Assembly (NCBI GenBank): GCA_000436795.1
Contig: HF993255.1
Span: 10,313 to 74,312 of the forward strand
DNA length: 64,000 nucleotides
Direction: 5' to 3'
DNA from: Bacteroides sp. CAG:1076
GTDB lineage: Bacteria > Bacteroidota > Bacteroidia > Bacteroidales > Bacteroidaceae
Shown here: positions 53,201-62,127 of the stretch, one piece after another
How the letters are laid out: each line of letters begins with the position of its first letter
How positions within the stretch are numbered: the first letter of the stretch is position 1
The notes under the pieces: model-generated
Told to the model about the DNA's origin: nothing
What the model saw: only the letters and a program-made list of their open reading frames with translations
The model's database searches: none
Program-made: the position numbers and the translations under genes

Positions 53201-53364
53201 AACGTCTGTATATTCCCGGCATGTTGTGTGTTTATGGAAATTTGAATCCTGTTATCAGCCGGCTGGTAAATGGTAAATTGAAAACGAATCATGAGTTTTT
53301 GAGGGATTATGTTAAGGCTAATCCTACCAGTATGGCTTTTTATATCTTGCGTCTGATAGAATAG
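50221..53364 (+). CDS. Membrane sensor-like protein: beta-propeller, one TM, cytoplasmic coiled coil
   Basis: About 1047 residues. The signal MKNSFFYIAFLCVISVFSGC has a lipobox-like end. About 600 residues of repeated strands follow (SISVDGDSAFWIGSEAG, ICWVGIRNSGLQKW, LYVATSQGLYVMP, LYISTLNDGVYYG), resembling the propeller of Bacteroidota hybrid two-component sensors. One TM helix (IWLLVVSFVLLVLLIVVMEY) lies near residue 625. The cytoplasmic part is helical, without any HisKA, HATPase or receiver motif, and ends in a compact domain (YIPGMLCVYGNLNPVISRLV). It is probably a non-kinase signalling protein of unknown output. Confidence 0.72.
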   Translation: MKNSFFYIAFLCVISVFSGCSEQERTGSLGETELYFNERLSSISVDGDSAFWIGSEAGDIWYMKQRKFQSYNIGADRIYKVATDSILPDGRICWVGIRNSGLQKWKLGQDGTCLMDKYAIPNKGCNYSVYDMLLAGASLYVATSQGLYVMPRSGKGELKLVYPSDDSETARSGRPFIVNNIRRYGPEYLLCATQEGLLKINLIDGKVALMNAGEPVYNVSVYDNKVYVLAKKKLLVEDVAGSVLYEVGLNFSPRIYYKLGNIHYFFADSHLFLSDDLKSFLSVPLRRKVPQFCNNVVATDKVNGFTVLITENALWNIPLHLGIFNANGEIVASCTEGDNMYYVNSKNELYCLRTGDSVAFKISDIPADEAVSGMMADGRYLYYISNKQVLKRMTVKRKYISNALFASSQVLYQSPTKITAFCLKKEEGRSCIYLGIQDDLVRIGADGKAVLVDALHNKYITSFYLSPHSDDLYISTLNDGVYYGKGNAYQLIKETEQNTFIRDISVTGGHKPLLMILTNHHLVCREYNDSVPLKGYNKLLKVNDSLLYALPESGLVKFIVGKEGIKEDGRYFHDIRFNPRASFVVNDTLYLGSNIGVMKLSAFSGTSTRWIDMESSVPSLKIWLLVVSFVLLVLLIVVMEYFRRKRSKRNAVKTHLDDIGGRLDSLSAMACFTGESDSKEVDRLKVLFSEIDVNTPDASGQIRALSEQIMKKNRDIALGLSKYLERQMQTIGEYDAFERAALLEESRMALATDNLESIVKQVEKNEKWIRTIAGLKERMTVYWRDMEETVCIDKVNGCLFREIHMLTDNVRIKDLAALESDIACLDECYHHIFTDDALEVVGEYILSKQEELRCMEPDGVTDALLAELEHIKGEMRKLDRIKLLKMLYPVDCHVTQLLVKEKIASLIKEYASIRNRVERENEERITKKFGTGLNMEIAECTRQVTVHIEKLITAFYENMVKTDKGILNDVLDFSNFGNQPARVLALLVACPKVKRLYIPGMLCVYGNLNPVISRLVNGKLKTNHEFLRDYVKANPTSMAFYILRLIE

Positions 53365-53423
53365 TTGAAGTTGTAGCTGTTGGCTGTGCTATAAGCGGGT
53401 TGAACTTGTGGCCGGCCTTTGTT

Positions 53424-53475
53424 AAAGAGTTGTATCGGGCTCTCTTGTGAGGGTGAGGTACAACTCTTTTTTTGT
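53424..53475 (+). terminator. Terminator after the propeller protein gene
   Basis: Arms AAAGAGTTGTA and TACAACTCTTT with a loop of about 30 nt, followed by a T-run. Confidence 0.75.
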
Positions 53476-53623
53476 TTTTGAATGGTGTGTGGGCTGTTGT
53501 AATTCTTTGCAATAAAAAGATGTGTCTTTCTTGTTGAATTTCTTGAATGTGATAAGTGCTTTATTTATAGTTGTTTGCATAAAGTTGCATTGCGGTTTTC
53601 TGTGAAATAATCTTTTGCAACTT

Positions 53624-53651
53624 TTTGTCTGGCCCCGTTGGCATACATTTG
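53624..53651 (+). promoter_or_regulatory. Promoter-like site of the acid phosphatase gene
   Basis: A TTTG followed by TACATTTG, but with a 16-nt spacer rather than 19-20. The -7 box ends 49 nt before the ATG. The imperfect spacing would fit a regulated promoter such as one responding to phosphate (inference). Confidence 0.4.
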
Positions 53652-53700
53652 CAGCATCGAAACCAAAAAATCTATAACCTTTTTAAAACTTTAAAGATTT

Positions 53701-54477
53701 ATGATTAAAAGAAGTCTTTTTGTTGCTTGTTTATCTTTAGTAGCGGTCGCAGCTTTTTCTCAGGAGAAAATCAAAGATGTAAGAACCAATCCGGATCTTT
53801 ATTTCCTGCGTGCAGATGAAGTGGCCAGCAGTTTGAACCTTCTTCCTGCACCGCCACAGCCGGGTTCTGTTTTGTTTATGAACGATGAGGCTCAGTATAA
53901 GTGGGGCAAGTTGCAGAGAAATACTCCTCGTGGAGACCAGGCAGCAGAGGATGCTCGTGTAAATGGTGATGGAGTACCGAATGCTTTTTCAGAGGCTTTT
54001 GGCGTACGTATATCAGCAACTACTACCCCGGAGATTTATAAGCTGGTATTGGGTATGCGTGAAGATGCCGGCGATCTGGCTACTCGTGAGGCGAAAGAAC
54101 ATTACATGCGTGTACGTCCGTTTGCTTTTTACAATGAAATGACATGTAATCCGGAGCAACAGCAGGAATTGTCTACAAATGGTTCGTATCCTTCTGGCCA
54201 TACGGCTATCGGATGGGCTACGGCGCTGGTGCTTGCAGAAATTAATGTGGACAGGCAAAATGAGATATTGAAGCGCGGATATGAAATGGGACAAAGTCGT
54301 GTGATTTGCGGCTATCATTTCCAGAGCGATGTGGATGCTGCGCGATTGGTGGCCAGTGCTGTTGTGGCTCGTCTGCATGCTAATGAGAATTTTATGAAAC
54401 AACTTGAAAAGGCAAAGAAGGAATTTGCTGAACTTGTAAGTAAGGGACAGGTAGTTAAAAGTGACTTCCGGAACTGA
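53701..54477 (+). CDS. Class A non-specific acid phosphatase (PAP2 superfamily)
   Basis: A 258-residue exported phosphatase. Signal MIKRSLFVACLSLVAVAAFS. The class A acid phosphatase motif is complete: KEHYMRVRPF, then GSYPSGHTAIGWATAL, then SRVICGYHFQSDVDAAR with the catalytic His. It releases phosphate from organic phosphomonoesters in the periplasm. It is followed on the same strand by a porin and a histidine acid phosphatase, making a phosphate-scavenging set. Confidence 0.93.
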   Translation: MIKRSLFVACLSLVAVAAFSQEKIKDVRTNPDLYFLRADEVASSLNLLPAPPQPGSVLFMNDEAQYKWGKLQRNTPRGDQAAEDARVNGDGVPNAFSEAFGVRISATTTPEIYKLVLGMREDAGDLATREAKEHYMRVRPFAFYNEMTCNPEQQQELSTNGSYPSGHTAIGWATALVLAEINVDRQNEILKRGYEMGQSRVICGYHFQSDVDAARLVASAVVARLHANENFMKQLEKAKKEFAELVSKGQVVKSDFRN

Positions 54478-54589
54478 TATTCCCAACCTTTGAATCCTTG
54501 AATCTTGATTATCACAAGACTAAACTAGACTTATTTTACCTTGTAAAATCCAACCTGTAAAACTAATAGATTAACTATAACTCGGTACT

Positions 54590-55735
54590 ATGAAACGATT
54601 ACTCTTATTAACTTTAGGCTTAACTATGATTTGTGGTGCGAAAGCACAGGAAGAAAAACTGGAAATAAAACCTTCTGGACGTATATTGCTGGATGGAGGC
54701 CTGTTTAAAGCAAATGAACAGGATGATAAATTTAATGATGGATTTGCTATTCCTGACATGCGAGTGGGATTCAGTGCTTCGTATGGGGCCTGGAAAGCTA
54801 AGGTGGATATGGGATATGCGTATGGAAAGGTTAACATGAAGGATGTGTTCATTCAGTATAACTTTGACAAGGATGCTGGCGATTTCTTGCGTGCCGGATA
54901 TTTTATTCATCAGTTTGGCTTGCAGAGTGCTACGAGCTCTTCTTTTAAAATTTCAATGGAGGAACCGGCAAGTAACCAGGCTTTTAATAATCCTCGTATG
55001 ATTGGGCTGATGTATCAGCATACAAGAAGTAAATTTCTGGGTACATTAAGTTTCTTTACAGAATCGGAAGCCATGAAGATGACTTCCGACAAGCTGGGAA
55101 ATCAGGGAGTGGGCATGATGACTCGACTGGTTTATAAGCCGTTCTGCCAACCGGGAAAGATTTTCCATGTGGGACTTTCGGGGGCATTTGAAACTCCTCG
55201 CTATGATTCGGATAAAGAATTAAGCCATCATGCATATACCTTGTCGACTACTTTCCCTACACGAATTGCAAAAGTAGTGGCTCAAGAAGCCGTTATCGAT
55301 GATGCAAAGATGTTGTATAAGTTTACTCCTGAACTGACGGCTGCTGTAGGACGTATCGGCTTGGAAACACAGTATTTTTATGTAAATGTGAATCGAAAGG
55401 ATAAATCTGATTACAAGGCGAGTGGTGCGTATGGTACAATTCGTGCGTTGGTTAAAGGTAAAAATTATAAGTATTCCGATTTGGATGGGGGTATTGCTAC
55501 TCCTGATCCGGGGGCTATGGAGGTTGTTCTTTCGTATAACTATACGGATATGTCTGACCATAAAGCTGAAATATTGGGCGGCAGATTGAATGACTGGTCG
55601 GCTACGTTCAACTATTATATCAATAAGTATATGATTTGGCGTGTTCGTGGTTCATACACAACTACAACAGACCGTATCAATACGCCGAATACCAAATTGG
55701 GACTTATTGAAACGCGTTTGCAAATCAAGTTCTGA
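54590..55735 (+). CDS. OprP/OprO-type outer-membrane porin
   Basis: A 381-residue beta-barrel. Signal MKRLLLLTLGLTMICGAKAQ. The body is a run of amphipathic strands (IPDMRVGFSASYGAWKAKV, VNMKDVFIQYNF, FLRAGYFIHQFGLQSATSS) ending in IETRLQIKF, with the C-terminal Phe needed for BAM assembly. The strand order resembles the phosphate-selective porin O/P family of Bacteroidota. Its location between two phosphatase genes suggests uptake of phosphate or small organic phosphates. Confidence 0.82.
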   Translation: MKRLLLLTLGLTMICGAKAQEEKLEIKPSGRILLDGGLFKANEQDDKFNDGFAIPDMRVGFSASYGAWKAKVDMGYAYGKVNMKDVFIQYNFDKDAGDFLRAGYFIHQFGLQSATSSSFKISMEEPASNQAFNNPRMIGLMYQHTRSKFLGTLSFFTESEAMKMTSDKLGNQGVGMMTRLVYKPFCQPGKIFHVGLSGAFETPRYDSDKELSHHAYTLSTTFPTRIAKVVAQEAVIDDAKMLYKFTPELTAAVGRIGLETQYFYVNVNRKDKSDYKASGAYGTIRALVKGKNYKYSDLDGGIATPDPGAMEVVLSYNYTDMSDHKAEILGGRLNDWSATFNYYINKYMIWRVRGSYTTTTDRINTPNTKLGLIETRLQIKF

Positions 55736-55795
55736 CGGGCAAGGAAGTGTGTTTTGAACTGATTGAAAACAGATGAACTTTAAAATATAATTGGT

Positions 55796-57082
55796 ATGAG
55801 AAGTATAACGAATTTATCATTACTGGTATTCATGTTTGTGTGCCCATCGTTTGTGTGGGCACAAACCAAACGCTCTCCTGAATTTAAGGAAAAGTATACC
55901 TTAAAGGAAGTGGTTATATTGAGTCGGCATAATATCCGTTCTCCCTTGTCGGATAATGGAAGTGCTTTGGGAAAACTGACTCCACATGAATGGACAAAGT
56001 GGAGTGCCGCTTCCAGTGAACTGACATTGCGTGGCGGGGTACTGGAAACCATGATGGGACAATTCTTTCGTAAATGGCTGGTCAGTGAAGGACTGTTTAC
56101 CGAAAATTACGTACCCAATGCCGATGAAGTGAATTTTTACGCTAATAGCATGCAACGTACCATAGCGACTGCTCAGTATTTTTCATCGGGTTTTATGCCG
56201 GTAGCTGATGTCACTGTTCATCATCGGTATGCTCCCAGTAAGATGGATCCGGTCTTTTTTCCTCGCCTGACGAAGGTTAGTGAAGCTTTTTGTGAAGATG
56301 CCATGAAACAGATCGCTGCTATGGGAGGCGAGAAGGGGATACGGGGAATTAATGAAAAGCTGGAAGATTCGTACTGTATCATAGCAGATGTACTCGACTT
56401 GAAAGATGCTCCTGCTTGTAAGTCTGGAGAAACTTGTGCTTTCGACGATTATGATACACAAATTATCCTGAAGAAGGGAGAAGAGCCGGCTATGAAGGGT
56501 TCTTTAAAGCTCGCAAACTCGGCTTCCGATGCTTTCATCTTACAGTATTATGAGGAAGCAGATACGCAGAAAGCTGCATTTGGTCATGATATATCTTCTT
56601 CGGATTGGGAGAAAATTGCCCGTATAAAGGATGTATATGGGGATGTCTTGTTTACAGCACCTGTTGTTGCATATAATGTGGCTCACCCGTTGCTGGTATA
56701 TATGAATGATGAACTTAATTCCGATGCGCGTAAGTTTACTTTCTTATGTGGACACGATTCGAATATAGCAAGCGTAAATGCTGCGTTGGAAGTTGAGGAT
56801 TATGAATTGCCATTGTCTATCGAAAAGAAGACTCCTATTGGAAGTAAGCTGGTTTTCGAGAAGTGGATAGATAAATCGGGTAATGAATATATTGCCGTAA
56901 ATATAGTATATCAGACGACCGTACAGTTGAGAAATGTAGAACTGCTTGATTTGAATAATCCTCCTATGGTTTATCAGTTGCGACTGAAAGGCTTGAATCG
57001 GAATGCAGATGGTTTATATTCATTGGAGGATGTGAATGGACGTTTTGAAAAAGCTATTACAGCTTATGATGATATCAAATAG
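55796..57082 (+). CDS. Histidine acid phosphatase, glucose-1-phosphatase/phytase type
   Basis: A 428-residue exported enzyme with signal MRSITNLSLLVFMFVCPSFVWA. The catalytic motif is SRHNIRSPL, the RHNxRxP form found in E. coli Agp (RHNLRAP), rather than RHGxRxP of typical phytases. A late GHDSNIASV supplies the HD proton donor. It releases phosphate from sugar phosphates or inositol phosphates. It is the third gene of the phosphatase-porin-phosphatase set and is followed by a terminator. Confidence 0.9.
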   Translation: MRSITNLSLLVFMFVCPSFVWAQTKRSPEFKEKYTLKEVVILSRHNIRSPLSDNGSALGKLTPHEWTKWSAASSELTLRGGVLETMMGQFFRKWLVSEGLFTENYVPNADEVNFYANSMQRTIATAQYFSSGFMPVADVTVHHRYAPSKMDPVFFPRLTKVSEAFCEDAMKQIAAMGGEKGIRGINEKLEDSYCIIADVLDLKDAPACKSGETCAFDDYDTQIILKKGEEPAMKGSLKLANSASDAFILQYYEEADTQKAAFGHDISSSDWEKIARIKDVYGDVLFTAPVVAYNVAHPLLVYMNDELNSDARKFTFLCGHDSNIASVNAALEVEDYELPLSIEKKTPIGSKLVFEKWIDKSGNEYIAVNIVYQTTVQLRNVELLDLNNPPMVYQLRLKGLNRNADGLYSLEDVNGRFEKAITAYDDIK

Positions 57083-57237
57083 GGAGATTAGGAAAGAATG
57101 TTGTTTTAAACTTTTTGATTTTAAATAGTTGTTCAGATTTCTTTTAAGTTTTCTTACGTTCTATTGCCTGAAAGAAATTCTAATAAATAGTACCTACCCG
57201 AAAACAACCTCTGAATAATCTTTCTGATTTGTGAAGA

Positions 57238-57271
57238 AAGGGATGATTGCCATAGGGCGGTTATCCCTTTT
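57238..57271 (+). terminator. Terminator after the phosphatase cluster
   Basis: Arms AAGGGAT and ATCCCTT with an internal mismatch and a TTTTG tail. It lies 155 nt past the last stop. Confidence 0.65.
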
Positions 57272-57356
57272 GTTATATACAGCTTGTATATAAACAAAAA
57301 AGACACTCAGGAGTGGAAGCCTCCCAAATGCCTTATATCTAAGCTTTTATGCTTTG

Positions 57357-57430
57357 TAGCGGGACCCGGGATTGAACCGGGGACCTCATGATTATGAATC
57401 ATGCGCTCTAACCAGCTGAGCTATCCCGCC
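57357..57430 (-). tRNA. tRNA-Met (anticodon CAU), second tandem copy
   Basis: Acceptor GGCGGGA with TCCCGCT (one G-U), D arm GCTCAGCTGGTTAGAGC, anticodon stem CATGA with TCATG and loop TTCATAA giving CAU, and T loop TTCAATC. The anticodon stem lacks the three G-C pairs of initiator tRNA, so this is an elongator Met or a lysidine-modified Ile tRNA. Identical to its upstream neighbour. CCA is not encoded. Confidence 0.92.
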
Positions 57431-57466
57431 ATTATTTCATAAAAATATTTATTGCAAACTTTTCTG

Positions 57467-57540
57467 TAGCGGGACCCGGGATTGAACCGGGGACCTCATG
57501 ATTATGAATCATGCGCTCTAACCAGCTGAGCTATCCCGCC
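57467..57540 (-). tRNA. tRNA-Met (anticodon CAU), first tandem copy
   Basis: The same 74-nt sequence as the other copy, with 36 nt between them. Read from the promoter just upstream; the pair is probably one transcript. Confidence 0.92.
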
Positions 57541-57562
57541 ATTTGTTTTTCGTTTGCGGGTG

Positions 57563-57593
57563 CAAAGGTAAGTTAAGTTTTTTAATTGTGCAA
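57563..57593 (-). promoter_or_regulatory. Promoter of the tandem tRNA-Met genes
   Basis: The minus strand shows TTG, 20 nt, TACCTTTG, ending 22 nt before the first tRNA. Confidence 0.7.
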
Positions 57594-57747
57594 TACGTAA
57601 CGGCATTTTTTTTCAATTTATGTCGCTTTTATTTCTCCTCTGAAGATATTTATGTGTTGAATAGTAAAAAAATACGATTCATTATGTAGAATACAAAAAA
57701 ATAATTTATTTTGCCGATGTTATCTTATATCTAACTATACAAGAAGT

Positions 57748-58137
57748 ATGAAATCTATGAAAAAGAAAATACGTATCGAATATCCTTTAAATCCGGCTTC
57801 TGGAAGTATTCTTTGGGGAGCCATTAGTACTCCTTCTGGTTTACAGAGATGGTTTGCTGATAATGTTTCAAAAGTAAATAAGACTTATACATTCAAGTGG
57901 GGAAAAACTGAGATGCGTAATGCTGAAATCCTCAATTTGCGTACAGAATCTTTTATTCGTTTTCATTGGGTAGACGAAGAACCTAAAACTTATTTCGAGT
58001 TAAAAATACATTATAATGAACTAACGAAGGACCATTCATTGGAAGTTACCGATTTTGCAATTCCTGAGGAAGAGGAAGATACTAAAAACTTGTGGGATTC
58101 TCAAATAGAAATTCTGAGAAGAATATGTGGGGTATAA
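57748..58137 (+). CDS. START-like (SRPBCC) domain protein
   Basis: A 129-residue protein. IRIEYPLNPASGSILWGAIS then TPSGLQRWFADNV then FKWGKTEMRNAEIL is the Bacteroidota START-like family, with a helix-grip fold that could bind a hydrophobic ligand. An acidic loop (PEEEEDTKN) precedes the last helix. The ligand is unknown. A second ATG three codons on is an alternative start. Confidence 0.85.
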   Translation: MKSMKKKIRIEYPLNPASGSILWGAISTPSGLQRWFADNVSKVNKTYTFKWGKTEMRNAEILNLRTESFIRFHWVDEEPKTYFELKIHYNELTKDHSLEVTDFAIPEEEEDTKNLWDSQIEILRRICGV

Positions 58138-58215
58138 TTCCAAAAATAATATAAAACATCATCCTCCTCTCCATTTTTTATGCTACTTTTGTGCGCTATA
58201 ATGATAATATAAGGA

Positions 58216-60120
58216 ATGCTACGCATAAAAAAACTTGATATATTTGTACTAAAGAGCTTTTTATTGCTCTTTGCAGGAACTTTTTTCATCTGTTTGTTTA
58301 TCTTCATGATGCAGTTCTTATGGAGATATGTAGATGAACTGGTAGGGAAGGGGTTGGAGATAAATGTACTGGCCCAGTTTTTCTTTTACTCAGGTCTGAC
58401 TTTGATTCCCTTATCTCTTCCTCTTGCAATTCTGCTGGCAGCTCTGATGACTTTCGGTAACTTTGGAGAGCGTTATGAGTTGCTTTCTATGAAAGCGGCA
58501 GGCATTCCATTGTTGCGCATTATGCGTCCGGTAGTTTTATTTTGTGTCTTTTTGGGAGGTATGTCTTTTTTCTTTCAGAATGTTATTGGCCCCCGGGCAC
58601 AGAAACAATTGTGGACTTTGCTGGTATCCATGAAACAGAAATCTCCAGAGGTGGACATACCCGAAGGTGTCTTTTATAGTGATATCGATGGATATAATAT
58701 TTATGTGAAGCAGAAGGACCGTAAAACTGGTATGCTGAAAGATATACTTATCTATAATTTTTCGGATGGATTTGAGAATGCTCATATCATTTGGGCGGCA
58801 GAAGGTAAGTTGGAGCTGACAGCAGACAAGCAGCATCTGTTTTTGCATTTATATAATGGAGAGCAGTTTGAGAACTTGAAATCTCAGTCTGTCATTTCAC
58901 GTAATGTTCCGTATCGTCGAGAAACATTTAAAGAAAAGCATACACTGATAAAGTTCAGCTCTGAGTTTAATATGGTAGACGGAAGTTTTCTGGACCGTCG
59001 CTCCGATATTAAAAATATGCATGAAATATCGGTTGCAATCGATTCGTTAACAGTGCATGCTGATAGTGTAGGTCGTTCGATGTATACTGATATTATGTCT
59101 ACTACTTACCGGAGTCCTGTCTTGACACCAGCCGATTCTACCAAGATGAAAGAAGAAAGAGTTGCTTTTATTAATACAGACAGCATTTATAACTCCATGA
59201 CTTCTCAGGAAAAGCTGAAGGTGTTGACTACTACCGGTAACCGTATCAGTTCGTTGGCTTCCGACTGGGATATGAAGAGTTTTCTTACCAAAGATACCGA
59301 TAACAATATTCGTTCACACCGTTCCGACTGGCATAAAAAGATTACCTTGTCACTGGCGTGTATTATATTTTTCTTTATCGGTGCGCCTTTGGGGGCTATT
59401 ATCCGGAAGGGTGGATTGGGTATGCCGGTCGTAATTTCCGTATTGATTTTTGTAATTTACTATATTATAGACTCGGGAGCCACGCGTGTTGCCAAGAGTG
59501 GTGAAATGAATATTGTCCTGGGAACATGGATGAGTACTATTGTGCTGGCACCTTTGGGAGCTTTCTTTACGTATAAATCGAATAAAGATTCTGTAGTCTT
59601 TAACATAGATGTATATGCTGCTTTCTTCCGTAAGCTGTTTGGCATACGTCAATCCAGACATTTGTTTAAGAAAGAAGTTATCATTCATACTCCCGAATAT
59701 CAGAAAGATATGGATATACTGGAAGAAATCAGTCGTGACTGTACGGTATATCTGGAAAATCATCGTCTGAAAGGAATGCCTAATTACATTCAGATATTTA
59801 CCAACAACAAACATGATGATGCAATTGCCGAGATTAATAAAAAGATGGAAACGGTCATCGAGGAACTGTCGAATACGAAAGATGCCGTTTTGCTGAACTT
59901 GTTGAACAATTATCCTTTCCTGTCGGTTAAAGCACATAAGAGCTTGTTCGACAATCGCTGGCTGAACCTGCTGTTTGGTATCGTAATACCTGCCGGATTA
60001 TTGCTTTATCTGAATATCTGGCGATACCGGATTCGTCTGGATAAAGACTTGAGAACAATTATAAAGAACAATCAAAGTATAATAGAACAAATAAGAAATC
60101 AACAATTATATTTACAATAA
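58216..60120 (+). CDS. LptF/LptG-family lipopolysaccharide export permease
   Basis: A 634-residue inner-membrane protein. It begins [20 protein letters not shown] and has three N-terminal helices, a beta-jellyroll periplasmic domain (residues about 135-365), then three helices ([35 protein letters not shown]) as in LptF/G. Compared with the usual 360-400 residues there is an extra C-terminal segment of about 170 residues with a further TM helix ([18 protein letters not shown]), common in Bacteroidota. It is seven bases upstream of ribBA. Confidence 0.9.
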   Translation: MLRIKKLDIFVLKSFLLLFAGTFFICLFIFMMQFLWRYVDELVGKGLEINVLAQFFFYSGLTLIPLSLPLAILLAALMTFGNFGERYELLSMKAAGIPLLRIMRPVVLFCVFLGGMSFFFQNVIGPRAQKQLWTLLVSMKQKSPEVDIPEGVFYSDIDGYNIYVKQKDRKTGMLKDILIYNFSDGFENAHIIWAAEGKLELTADKQHLFLHLYNGEQFENLKSQSVISRNVPYRRETFKEKHTLIKFSSEFNMVDGSFLDRRSDIKNMHEISVAIDSLTVHADSVGRSMYTDIMSTTYRSPVLTPADSTKMKEERVAFINTDSIYNSMTSQEKLKVLTTTGNRISSLASDWDMKSFLTKDTDNNIRSHRSDWHKKITLSLACIIFFFIGAPLGAIIRKGGLGMPVVISVLIFVIYYIIDSGATRVAKSGEMNIVLGTWMSTIVLAPLGAFFTYKSNKDSVVFNIDVYAAFFRKLFGIRQSRHLFKKEVIIHTPEYQKDMDILEEISRDCTVYLENHRLKGMPNYIQIFTNNKHDDAIAEINKKMETVIEELSNTKDAVLLNLLNNYPFLSVKAHKSLFDNRWLNLLFGIVIPAGLLLYLNIWRYRIRLDKDLRTIIKNNQSIIEQIRNQQLYLQ

Positions 60121-60127
60121 TAGCACT

Positions 60128-61342
60128 ATGGACAAGATCAAATTGAATACCATTGAAGAAGCAATCGAAGATTTTCGCAGAGGTGAATTCGTTATCGTTG
60201 TCGACGATGAAGATCGTGAAAACGAAGGCGATTTAATTATCGCTGCCGAGCTGATTACTCCCGAAAAAGTCAATTTCATGTTGAAACATGCAAGAGGAGT
60301 GCTTTGTGCTCCTGTTACTTTGTCGCGTTGTGAAGAACTCGACCTGCCACATCAGGTTACAAACAATACATCTATGCTGGGAACTCCGTTTACCGTTACT
60401 GTTGATAAACTGGAAGGTTGTAGTACAGGAGTTTCTGCTGCCGACCGTGCCGCTACGATTCGTGCACTTGCCGATCCCGCTTCCACACCCGGAACTTTCG
60501 GACGTCCAGGACATATTAATCCGCTTTATGCACAGGATAAAGGTGTATTGCGTCGTGCCGGACATACGGAAGCTTGCATCGATTTGGCTAAACTGGCAGG
60601 ATTGTATCCGGCTGGTGCATTGATGGAAGTTATGAACGAAGACGGAACGATGGCCCGCCTTCCGGAACTTCGTAAAATGGCCGATGAATATGGATTGAAA
60701 CTGATTTCAATTGCAGATTTGATTGCTTATCGTTTGAAGCAGGAATCGCTGGTAGAAAAAGGAGTAGAAGTGGATATGCCGACCGAATTCGGACATTTCC
60801 GTCTGATACCGTTCCGTCAGAAAAGTAACGGACTGGAACATGTTGCCTTGATTAAGGGCGAATTTGAACCGGATGAACCGGTTCTGGTACGCGTACATTC
60901 ATCGTGTGCTACAGGAGATATCTTCGGCTCTTTGCGCTGTGACTGTGGCGAGCAGCTTCATAAGGCGATGCAGATGATAGACAAAGAGGGTAAAGGGGCC
61001 ATTATCTATCTGATTCAGGAAGGACGAGGCATCGGTCTGATGGAAAAGATGAAAGCATATAAGCTGCAGGAAGAAGGTATGGATACGGTTGACGCTAATA
61101 TCTGTCTGGGACATCAGGCGGATGAACGTGACTATGGTGTCGGTGCTCAGATTTTACGTGAGATCGGCATTCATAAAATGCGCCTGCTCACCAATAACCC
61201 GGTGAAGCGTGTGGGACTGGAAGCTTACGGACTGGAGATTGTGGAAAATGTACCTATTGAAATAACTCCGAATAAATATAACGAACGTTATCTGCATACG
61301 AAAAAAGATCGTATGGGACATACGTTGCATTTTAACAAATAA
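60128..61342 (+). CDS. ribBA: Bifunctional riboflavin enzyme: DHBP synthase / GTP cyclohydrolase II
   Basis: A 404-residue cytosolic protein. The N-terminal half is RibB with [14 protein letters not shown] and the substrate loop [13 protein letters not shown] and HTEA motif. The C-terminal half is RibA with zinc-binding [16 protein letters not shown] and GRGIGL. It makes the two committed precursors of riboflavin, ribulose-5-phosphate to DHBP and GTP to the pyrimidine. Operon partner of the LptF/G gene by spacing. Confidence 0.96.
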   Translation: MDKIKLNTIEEAIEDFRRGEFVIVVDDEDRENEGDLIIAAELITPEKVNFMLKHARGVLCAPVTLSRCEELDLPHQVTNNTSMLGTPFTVTVDKLEGCSTGVSAADRAATIRALADPASTPGTFGRPGHINPLYAQDKGVLRRAGHTEACIDLAKLAGLYPAGALMEVMNEDGTMARLPELRKMADEYGLKLISIADLIAYRLKQESLVEKGVEVDMPTEFGHFRLIPFRQKSNGLEHVALIKGEFEPDEPVLVRVHSSCATGDIFGSLRCDCGEQLHKAMQMIDKEGKGAIIYLIQEGRGIGLMEKMKAYKLQEEGMDTVDANICLGHQADERDYGVGAQILREIGIHKMRLLTNNPVKRVGLEAYGLEIVENVPIEITPNKYNERYLHTKKDRMGHTLHFNK

Positions 61343-61353
61343 ATATTAAAACT

Positions 61354-62055
61354 ATGGAAACAAATAATTTAGTTAAGACTTATGCTTCCAAGGCTGTACA
61401 GGCAGCTTTGATGCGTAGCGTGTATACATGGATGACACTGGCTTTGGTCATTACAGGCTTCGTTTCTATGTATGTCGCAAAATCGTATACTCTGTTGTCG
61501 ATGATTATGCAGAACTCAATGGCATTTTGGGTACTGATTATTGCCGAATTGGGACTGGTATGGTATTTATCTGCCCGTATCAATAGAATATCTTTCAGCA
61601 CGGCTACCGTTCTGTTCATCGCATATTCTATCCTGAATGGTGTAACGCTGGCATTTATTTTCCTGATTTACACCATGAGTTCTATCGCTACTACCTTTTT
61701 TGTCACGGCAGGAACTTTTGCTGTCATGGCGCTTTATGGATATGTGACGAAGAAAGACCTTACTCGTATCGGTAATCTGTGTATCATGGGGCTAATCGGA
61801 ATTATCATTGCTTCGCTGGTAAATATGTTCCTGCATAACTCAATGATGGACTTGGTTATCTCTTGCATCGGAGTCTTGCTGTTTGTAGGACTGACAGCTT
61901 ACGATTCACAGAAAATCAAGCAGTTGCTTACTGCTGATGATATAGAAGTTAATGAGTCGACACAGAAGATTGCGCTGATGGGCGCCATGACGCTGTATCT
62001 CGACTTTATTAATCTTTTTCTTTACTTATTGCGCCTGTTGGGTGACAGAAAGTAA
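61354..62055 (+). CDS. Bax inhibitor-1/YccA-family membrane protein
   Basis: A 233-residue membrane protein with seven hydrophobic segments. VRSV-type opening RSVYTWMTLALVITGFVSMY and the family's late GLTAYDSQKIKQLL with Asp are present. It ends LYLDFINLFLYLLRLLGDRK, typical of YccA/BI-1. Possible roles are ion leak or protease regulation; unknown here. It follows ribBA by 11 nt. Confidence 0.92.
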   Translation: METNNLVKTYASKAVQAALMRSVYTWMTLALVITGFVSMYVAKSYTLLSMIMQNSMAFWVLIIAELGLVWYLSARINRISFSTATVLFIAYSILNGVTLAFIFLIYTMSSIATTFFVTAGTFAVMALYGYVTKKDLTRIGNLCIMGLIGIIIASLVNMFLHNSMMDLVISCIGVLLFVGLTAYDSQKIKQLLTADDIEVNESTQKIALMGAMTLYLDFINLFLYLLRLLGDRK

Positions 62056-62127
62056 GCAAAATCTTTTTCTATTTAAAAGAAAACGATTTATTTTGCATAA
62101 AATTATGAACTAAATAAAACAAAGGCA

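Larger units (their letters stand above)
53365..53700. other. Intergenic region with terminator and promoter
   Basis: 336 nt without a gene. It holds the terminator of the propeller gene and the promoter-like site of the acid phosphatase gene. Confidence 0.6.
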
